Below are positions 58,762 through 64,000 of a stretch of DNA of 64,000 bases, one piece after another. The stretch comes from UBA11740 sp035635855. GTDB taxonomy: Bacteria; Acidobacteriota; Blastocatellia; Pyrinomonadales; Pyrinomonadaceae. Position 1 is the first letter of the stretch. Every line of letters begins with the position of its first letter. The stretch lies in the NCBI GenBank assembly GCA_035635855.1, contig DASQAF010000027.1, forward strand, positions 261,160 through 325,159, in the 5' to 3' direction. A model generated the notes under the pieces. It did not search any database. It had not been told where the DNA came from and saw only the letters and a list, made by a program, of their open reading frames with translations. A program made the position numbers and the translations under genes.

Positions 58762-60291
58762 TCAGTTGCGCATGTTCGGTGGCGCCGCATTGAAGAGCTG
58801 CTGGGCCTTGGCCGGATCGAGTCGTTGCAAGACGCGATACTCTTCCTGCGCACCCACCTTGTTGCGCTGCTCAATGAACACCAGACCCAGATAGTAATGA
58901 GCGGTAGCGTAATTCGGGTTAAGTCTGATCGCGGTTCGCAACGTTTCGACTGCTGCGGGCAACCGCGCAAGCTTGAGATAAGCAAAACCCAACTCTGTGT
59001 GAGCCTCGACATATTCGGGCTTCAGTAACACTGCCTGTCTCAGTTCTTCGGAGGCTTCTGCGTACCGGCTCAGATCGTTGTAAGTCCAACCGAGGTTGTA
59101 GCGCACCCGCGCATTGTTTGGCGAGATCCGAATTGACTGCTCATAGGGCGGGAGGGCCTGCTGATACTGTTTCAGGTCGATGAAATACACGTCACCCAGC
59201 CCCGTGTACGCCAGACCATAATTCGGTTTCAACTCGATCGCTTTGCTGTAGGCGGCGACAGCTTCGTTGAACAGGCGCTGCGCTTGTGGCGATTTGTCCG
59301 GCTCGTTCTCTCCCAGCTTACGGTTGGCATAACCCAACTCGAGGTACGCTTCCGAATAATTCGCGTTCAGGGCGATCGCCTGTCGGGCTGCGCCGGCCGC
59401 GTCGCGAAACATGTTCAACTCGTTGGCAGACCAGGCCAGATTGTAAAAGGCGGTCGGGTTGTCGGTCTTAAATCGCACGCCCTGGCGATAGGCTTCCAAC
59501 GCCGGCGAGTACTGTTTGGTCTGATAAAAATAAACGTCCCCAAGTCCGAGATAGGCAAGACCGTTGTCAGGCTTAATGCGTACCGTGTTCTGATACGCCC
59601 TAATCGCTTCCTGCGAACGGCCCAATTTGTAATAAGCATAGCCGAGTTCCTGATAAGCATCGGCGTAATCCTGCTTGAACCTCGTTGCCTGCATGAGCGG
59701 CTCGATCGCCTGCGCAAATTGGCCCTGATCGTTGTATATCCAGCCAATCTGATAGTACGCCTCGGCATAGTCACCTTTGACCTGGATGGCCTGTCGATAG
59801 GAATTCAGAGCCTCGTTGGGACGCTTCAGATTCCGGTAGGCAAAGCCCAATTCATAGTAAGATTCAGCATCGTTTGGATTCAGCCGCACCGCTTGTTGCA
59901 ACGCCGAGAGGGCCTGGTCGAAATCGTCGCGATCGTTGTAGATCCAACCGATGTGATAATAAGCACTGGCGATTGGCTTTAATTGCAGCGCCTTGTTGTA
60001 AGCTTCCAGCCCCTCGTCGTACTGTTCAGCTTTAAAGAATTCGTCGCCCTGCGCATTGAGTTGTTCCGCGGTGAGTCCCCTTCTCACCGGCGGCCGAGGT
60101 CTTCGCACTGCACTTGTGGTGGGGCGTGTGGGGCGTTTGACGCTGCTGCGGCGGGTGGTGGATTCGCCGCTGGACGTCGCCGCGCCACTCGTCGTGCCTC
60201 CCCCGACGTCGTGTTGCGCCAGCGCAACTTGCGCAGTTAGAAAAAGAGCGCTGGCGAGTGCCAGGCGTGACAGCGAACGTAAGATAATCAT
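58762..60291 (-). CDS. Secreted multi-TPR protein
   Basis: From ATG 60291 (509 residues) a signal peptide (LRSLSRLALASALFLTAQVA) precedes a Thr/Ser/Arg-rich stretch and about twelve TPR units of the form AYYHIGWIYNDRDDFDQALS and AYQELGYAYYKLGRSQEAIR. Some units have Tyr/Gly-rich helices with clear periodicity (34 residues). An upstream ATG at 60306 is possible; the translation from 60417 would give a long basic N-terminus without support. It probably acts in the periplasm as a protein scaffold; no partner is identified. It ends 165 bp before the HDAC-like gene on the same strand. Confidence 0.88.
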   Translation of the reverse strand: MIILRSLSRLALASALFLTAQVALAQHDVGGGTTSGAATSSGESTTRRSSVKRPTRPTTSAVRRPRPPVRRGLTAEQLNAQGDEFFKAEQYDEGLEAYNKALQLKPIASAYYHIGWIYNDRDDFDQALSALQQAVRLNPNDAESYYELGFAYRNLKRPNEALNSYRQAIQVKGDYAEAYYQIGWIYNDQGQFAQAIEPLMQATRFKQDYADAYQELGYAYYKLGRSQEAIRAYQNTVRIKPDNGLAYLGLGDVYFYQTKQYSPALEAYRQGVRFKTDNPTAFYNLAWSANELNMFRDAAGAARQAIALNANYSEAYLELGYANRKLGENEPDKSPQAQRLFNEAVAAYSKAIELKPNYGLAYTGLGDVYFIDLKQYQQALPPYEQSIRISPNNARVRYNLGWTYNDLSRYAEASEELRQAVLLKPEYVEAHTELGFAYLKLARLPAAVETLRTAIRLNPNYATAHYYLGLVFIEQRNKVGAQEEYRVLQRLDPAKAQQLFNAAPPNMRN

Positions 60292-60373
60292 CGGGCTCAA
60301 CTCCATGCTAAAGTATGCGACTTGTAATTTTCCCAGAAACCGCCGCCACCGATTATAGAGTGAAGTTTGGCCG

Positions 60374-60673
60374 ATGCAAGAGCGACGAACAGCAGAGCGT
60401 GTCCGGCTAAATCTCAACGCCCGTTGGGAAGGACTAATGACGCAGGGCCGCGGAGCTGTTTCTGATCTCAGCTCGACCGGCTGCTTTGTGTTGTCGGGCG
60501 GTCAAGTTACCAACGGTGAATTGATTCAGTTGCAGATTGATTTTCCCCGGAACGCCGGGATCGTCTGGGGCCGCGTGGTGTATTCGGTCGCTGACATCGG
60601 TTTCGCCTTGCGCTTCGTTTTCCAGGACGAAGTAGAACGGCGTGCGCTGGCTCGATTGATAGACTTAGTTTGA
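60374..60673 (+). CDS. Single-domain PilZ protein
   Basis: A 99-residue c-di-GMP-binding domain. RRTAERVRLNLNARWEG carries the R-x-x-x-R motif near residues 4-9, and VSDLSSTGCFV (D31, S33, G36) the D-x-S-x-x-G motif, followed by LIQLQIDFPR and YSVADIGFALRFV strands. It could be an effector for the HD-GYP protein encoded 4 kb away. It is divergent from the TPR gene with an 82-bp gap. Confidence 0.92.
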   Translation: MQERRTAERVRLNLNARWEGLMTQGRGAVSDLSSTGCFVLSGGQVTNGELIQLQIDFPRNAGIVWGRVVYSVADIGFALRFVFQDEVERRALARLIDLV

Positions 60674-60704
60674 GTAGGTTTTGAGAGATCGGCTCGACCG
60701 AAAA

Positions 60705-60762
60705 CGATCCACGAAACGACACGAAGTTCCGTTGATGCGATTTCGTGTGTTTTCGTGGATCG
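60705..60762. repeat. CGATCCACGAAA inverted repeat
   Basis: CGATCCACGAAACGACACGAA pairs with its downstream inverted arm (TTTCGTGT...TTTCGTGGATCG). It is an intergenic hairpin after the PilZ gene. Confidence 0.5.
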
Positions 60763-60824
60763 CTCTTGCCTGGTTCAAAGAGAACACGAAAACATATTAG
60801 AAGGTCACAGACACCCGCGGTCGT

Positions 60825-60854
60825 TTGACACTCAGTTTTATCGTAAGCTACCGT
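60825..60854 (+). promoter_or_regulatory. Candidate promoter of tRNA-Glu
   Basis: TTGACA (60825-60830) and TACCGT (60849-60854) with 18-bp spacing, 37 bp before the tRNA. The -35 is perfect and the -10 weak. Confidence 0.45.
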
Positions 60855-60891
60855 AACAAGTTCGCATTCCTGACAGCGATCATCACCATGC

Positions 60892-60967
<76 letters not shown>

Positions 60968-61085
60968 AATTCCTAAGCATTTTCGCGATCTCAGCTGACA
61001 TCAAGCAAATGAAACGTTTCTTAATGGACCTTTCTGTAAATGGTTGTGGCCACAGTGCGAATCTATCCCTCGTAGAATCCTACGT

Positions 61086-61733
61086 TTAAACCTCCTTCAA
61101 TCTCCGGCGCCGTTGTCCCTTTCTCAAGAACTCATAGTCTTGAGGAGTATCGACGTCAATGGCGCCTTCCGGAAAATCAACAGTGGCGACATCATCGGGA
61201 TGACTTGCGATCACTTGTCTCGCTCCCTCATTAACTTTCAAACTTGCGATCTCAGCGAACAGCTGTCGGCTGAACAACGCCGGCACACCGCGCGTTTCTC
61301 CGTACGCTGACGCGACGATTGCTTTGCCGGTCTCGCGGCGGGCTTCGACCAGCTCATTGATTACTCCGGCAGTAACCAACGGTTGATCGCAAAGCATGAT
61401 CACCGCTCCGTCGACTTCAGAGTTGGTAGCGATGAGTGTCTCAAGCCCAATTCGAATTGACGAACTCATCCCCTTATTCCATTCCGGATTTTCTGCCGCG
61501 TATGCGGGCAGTTGTTCCAACTCATTTCGGACCGACTCGACGTGCGCTCCGAGTACCACGACAACAGGACGACATACGGAAGCAAGAGCTGTCTCTACAG
61601 TCCGGCGAAGTAGGGTTTGACCGCGATGAAGGAGCAGTTGTTTTGGTCTACCCATCCGAGTTGAAGCACCCGCGGCCAGAATTATGACGCCGATTTGTGA
61701 TTCACCGTCGTGTTGGCCTACCGAAGTTTCCAT
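61086..61733 (-). CDS. MocA-like molybdenum cofactor nucleotidyltransferase
   Basis: A 215-residue NTP transferase. IGVIILAAGASTRMGRPKQL is the nucleotide-binding opening (L-A-A-G-x-S-x-R-M-G-x-x-K), VIMLCDQPLVTAGVI the metal site and RGVPALFSRQLFAEI a family block. Members of this group add CMP to molybdopterin (MocA) for xanthine or aldehyde dehydrogenases. ATG at 61733 shares one base with the stop codon of xdhC. Its place next to xdhC and a molybdopterin subunit supports the role. Confidence 0.9.
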   Translation of the reverse strand: METSVGQHDGESQIGVIILAAGASTRMGRPKQLLLHRGQTLLRRTVETALASVCRPVVVVLGAHVESVRNELEQLPAYAAENPEWNKGMSSSIRIGLETLIATNSEVDGAVIMLCDQPLVTAGVINELVEARRETGKAIVASAYGETRGVPALFSRQLFAEIASLKVNEGARQVIASHPDDVATVDFPEGAIDVDTPQDYEFLRKGQRRRRLKEV

Positions 61734-62947
61734 TATCCTGCCTGCCTCATAACGAGTTGTGACAACCTCGTTGCACTGCCTACAGTGACCTGCCACGCTG
61801 TATCGAGTGCAGGTTCACTTTTTTCCGTGTGAATCGAACCGTTTCGATTTCGGAGCAGACCTCCCTCGCGCTGCGTCAATACAGCCTTGATTTCAGCAAT
61901 TATGGAGAGCGCTATCTCTCCGGGTGTCTCAGCGCCGATGTCCAAACCAGCGGGCGCATGCAATTGACTGACGTACTCGTCAGAGCCCGCAGTACCACCC
62001 GATAATTCCACCGCCAGACGTTGAGTTCGTCGCTTTGGTCCCAAAACGCCGAGGTAGCGCAGTGACCTATTCAAGAGCGTCTTCAGGAGTTCCAGATCGT
62101 GGAGGTAGTTATGCGTCATCATGACGACAACGGGGTTCTGTGTTAGAGGAACGCGAACGCTTACCTCTTCCGGGCGACAAAGCAGTACCGCATCGGCTTC
62201 CGCGAAGCGCTCGAGACTTGTGGCGCGCGCTCGCGTGTCAACGACGGTCGTGTGCCAACCGAGAGTTCGCGCCAGGGCGACGACTGGAAGCGCGTCGTCA
62301 CCGGCGCCAAAGATCACCAGCGGAACTTGCGGGTCTATAACCTCGATGACGACTTCGACAGTGGTTCCATCCATTTCGTAACGCTTGATCGTCGAGGCAC
62401 AACTTTGAACTGCGTCGCTGAGGTCGTCAAAAATGCCTGGCCCGATAACTACTCCACTAATAAAAGGAATTGGCTCTGAACCGTCGTCCGGATAAAGCAG
62501 CGCCCGTGCCCCGATCGGGAAATCTGTTTCACCTTCCTGATCAATCACGGTCGCCACTGCTCCTCTGCGCTGGACCTTTGAACACTCCGCCAGTAGCCGC
62601 ATGAGGTCATCGAGGCGATCGTCGCTTGCCGGTTCGATCAAAACGTGCACTACGCCATTGCAACCAATTCCCATGCCCCACACGATGTCGTCGTCAGAAG
62701 TGGTGTCGTACTTGACTACAATCGCCTCGCCTGTTTCGATTACCTTCGACGCGCGCCCGCAGACGTCTCGCTCCAAACATCCTCCGCTAATGATGCCGGT
62801 AGTTTCCCCAGTTTCGGTAATAAACATCCGCGCGCCGGGTCGCCTGTAGGCCGAGCCTTCCAGGCGCACTACTGTCGCCAAAGCCGCACGGACACCTTCA
62901 GCCCTGGCTCGCTGGTATGAATCGATGATTGCTTGCGTTTCTGTCAT
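61733..62947 (-). CDS. xdhC: XdhC/CoxI family molybdenum hydroxylase maturation protein
   Basis: Binds the molybdenum cofactor and helps its sulfuration before insertion into xanthine dehydrogenase-type enzymes. ALATVVRLEGSAYRRPGARM, GETTGIISGGCLERDVCGRA (conserved Cys) and IVWGMGIGCNGVVHVLIEP are the N-terminal hallmarks. VIFGAGDDALPVVALARTLG is the Rossmann motif, and LGPKRRTQRLAVELS and LHAPAGLDIGAETPGEIALS the C-terminal ones. At 404 residues from ATG 62947 it has normal length. It is 19 bp downstream of the molybdopterin subunit gene and abuts the MocA-like gene. Confidence 0.94.
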   Translation of the reverse strand: MTETQAIIDSYQRARAEGVRAALATVVRLEGSAYRRPGARMFITETGETTGIISGGCLERDVCGRASKVIETGEAIVVKYDTTSDDDIVWGMGIGCNGVVHVLIEPASDDRLDDLMRLLAECSKVQRRGAVATVIDQEGETDFPIGARALLYPDDGSEPIPFISGVVIGPGIFDDLSDAVQSCASTIKRYEMDGTTVEVVIEVIDPQVPLVIFGAGDDALPVVALARTLGWHTTVVDTRARATSLERFAEADAVLLCRPEEVSVRVPLTQNPVVVMMTHNYLHDLELLKTLLNRSLRYLGVLGPKRRTQRLAVELSGGTAGSDEYVSQLHAPAGLDIGAETPGEIALSIIAEIKAVLTQREGGLLRNRNGSIHTEKSEPALDTAWQVTVGSATRLSQLVMRQAG

Positions 62948-62966
62948 GCTGCTCCTTGGTAAACGC

Positions 62967-64000
62967 TCACAACAACTTGTCGAGCGTGATTGGCAACTGG
63001 CGGATGCGCTTGCCTGTTGCGTGGAAGACGGCATTTGCAACGGCAGCCGCAACGCCGACGTAACCCACCTCGCCGATTCCCTTCGCACCCAGCGGGTTTA
63101 CTTTATCGTCACGCTCTTCGACAAAGAACGCCTCAATCTCGGGAATGTCTGCGTTGACGGGGACGTGATATTCGGCGAGGCTCGAGTTAACAATTCGACC
63201 CATGCGATGGTCCATCACTGTCTCCTCAGTCAGTGCCATTCCCAATCCTCCGACCACAGCGCCCGTTATTTGCGTGCGAGCAGTCTGCTCGTTCATGATC
63301 CGGCCTCCGCCGCAGCCTGTAACCGCCCGACTTACTCTCAACACTCCTAAATCCGAATCTACCCGCACTTCGACGAAGTGCGCGGTGAAAGCAAACATTG
63401 AAAACTTCCCGTATTCGTCGCCGGGCTTCGAATCAACGGTGGCCTCGATTGACTCCAGGCGGTTTCGACGCAGAATATCGCTGTAGGTTTCACCGCGTGC
63501 CGAGTCACTTTTCAGAAAGATACGACCGTCCGCGACCGCAACCTGATCTTCGGTAGCACCGCGAAGTGGGGAACGCGCATCGTTGCTTGCCAGCGCCAAC
63601 AGTTTTGCGCGTGCCGCCAGGCTCGCCTCATATACTGCCGAGCCAACGCTCGCAGTCGTCATGGAACCGCCATGAACCGCCGCCTTTGGCAGGGTTGAGT
63701 CACCCAACTCAGAACGCACCCGGTCCAGGCTCAGGGCCAATGCCTCAGCGCCGATGATCTTCATCGTGGTCCAGGTTCCTGGCCCCATGTCGCTGGCAGC
63801 GGATTGAACCACTGCGGTACCGTCACTGAAGATGCGCACCCGCGCACTCGAGGGCGCGCGCCAGGTCGGATAAGTCCCTGACGACATGCCCCAGCCAATT
63901 AGATAACGCCCGTCACGCATCGAACGCGGTTCCATGGTCCGCCGTGACCAGCCAAACCTTTCAGCTCCTTGCTTGTAGCACTCGAGCAGAGATTTGCTGG
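62967..64000 (-). CDS. Molybdopterin-binding subunit of a xanthine/aldehyde dehydrogenase-type enzyme (5' end outside window)
   Basis: The C-terminal part of the large subunit of a molybdenum hydroxylase. The frame is open to base 64000 (ahead of MEPRSMRDGRYLIGWGMSSG I read CYKQGAERFGWSRRT). VQSAASDMGPGTWTTMKIIG and FTAHFVEVRVDSDLGVLRVS are domain blocks, and NPLGAKGIGEVGYVGVAAA holds the catalytic glutamate (G-I-G-E). The end RQLPITLDKLL is typical. The substrate is unknown (xanthine, aldehyde, isoquinoline-type or CO families share these motifs). At least 340 residues are seen; the usual total is about 750. Confidence 0.92.
   Translation of the reverse strand, partial: SKSLLECYKQGAERFGWSRRTMEPRSMRDGRYLIGWGMSSGTYPTWRAPSSARVRIFSDGTAVVQSAASDMGPGTWTTMKIIGAEALALSLDRVRSELGDSTLPKAAVHGGSMTTASVGSAVYEASLAARAKLLALASNDARSPLRGATEDQVAVADGRIFLKSDSARGETYSDILRRNRLESIEATVDSKPGDEYGKFSMFAFTAHFVEVRVDSDLGVLRVSRAVTGCGGGRIMNEQTARTQITGAVVGGLGMALTEETVMDHRMGRIVNSSLAEYHVPVNADIPEIEAFFVEERDDKVNPLGAKGIGEVGYVGVAAAVANAVFHATGKRIRQLPITLDKLL

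Noticed and set aside
59284..59982. 232-codon frame antisense to the TPR gene
   Set aside because: Its hydrophobic, repetitive look comes from the reverse complement of the TPR repeats.

Overview
The window is chromosomal DNA of moderately high GC. I infer an Acidobacteriota member, probably near class Blastocatellia. The basis is protein character only: a VWFA-domain secreted protein of the type expanded in that phylum, DUF4388/TPR proteins, an N-terminally extended Hfq-like protein, MglA/MglB, and a Rex-linked microcompartment locus. No rRNA is present to settle the placement.

Layout. 1-2572 is valS (3' end off the window). After a repeat-rich gap come a response regulator with a long acidic linker (2971-4329), two small membrane proteins (4451-5433) and a giant RHS/YD-repeat protein (5464-about 10107) whose C-terminal tip looks like a Het-C/zinc phospholipase C type toxin. 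A small unknown protein, an orphan GspG-like protein, a CheY-like regulator, pdxA and the Hfq-like gene follow (10483-13789). From 14061 to 31238 lies a complete-looking dcw cell wall and division cluster on the minus strand, in transcription order mraZ-rsmH-ftsL-ftsI-murF-mraY-murD-ftsW-murG-murC-murB-ftsQ-ftsA-ftsZ. It starts from a consensus promoter followed by three MraZ boxes at exact 10-bp spacing. murE and ddl are missing from their usual places.

Beyond it are a ZIP transporter, a secreted unknown protein, and a compact minus-strand operon rex / class II aldolase / one BMC hexamer / three BMC pentamers / a Cys-rich unknown protein (33236-36761). This looks like a bacterial microcompartment with its redox regulator and a cargo enzyme carrying an encapsulation-type tail. 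36971-41495 holds ruvA, ruvB, a YihY/BrkB protein, queA and a RimI-like acetyltransferase; 41523-42649 holds mglA and mglB. 43021-48470 has a basic TPR protein, yvcK, glmU and glmS, supplying UDP-GlcNAc for the dcw pathway. 48612-60673 is a housekeeping and accessory mix: a PhyH dioxygenase, tRNA-Thr, trmFO, a VWA protein, a Xer recombinase, a DUF4388-DnaJ-TPR protein, an HD-GYP protein, an HDAC-like protein, a TPR lipoprotein-like or secreted protein, and PilZ. tRNA-Glu and a molybdenum hydroxylase cluster (mocA-like, xdhC, partial large subunit) close the window.

Intergenic DNA is unusually rich in inverted repeats of several families. These include a MITE-like nested palindrome (2727-2872), a roughly 110-bp element present twice in opposite orientation (48493-48598 and 57442-57554), a GTCAGTTG-type family (25574 and 34113), CCCTCTCCC hairpins around murC, and a row of five short-loop hairpins before trmFO. 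The most noteworthy systems are the Rex-BMC operon and the RHS toxin with its possible immunity genes.
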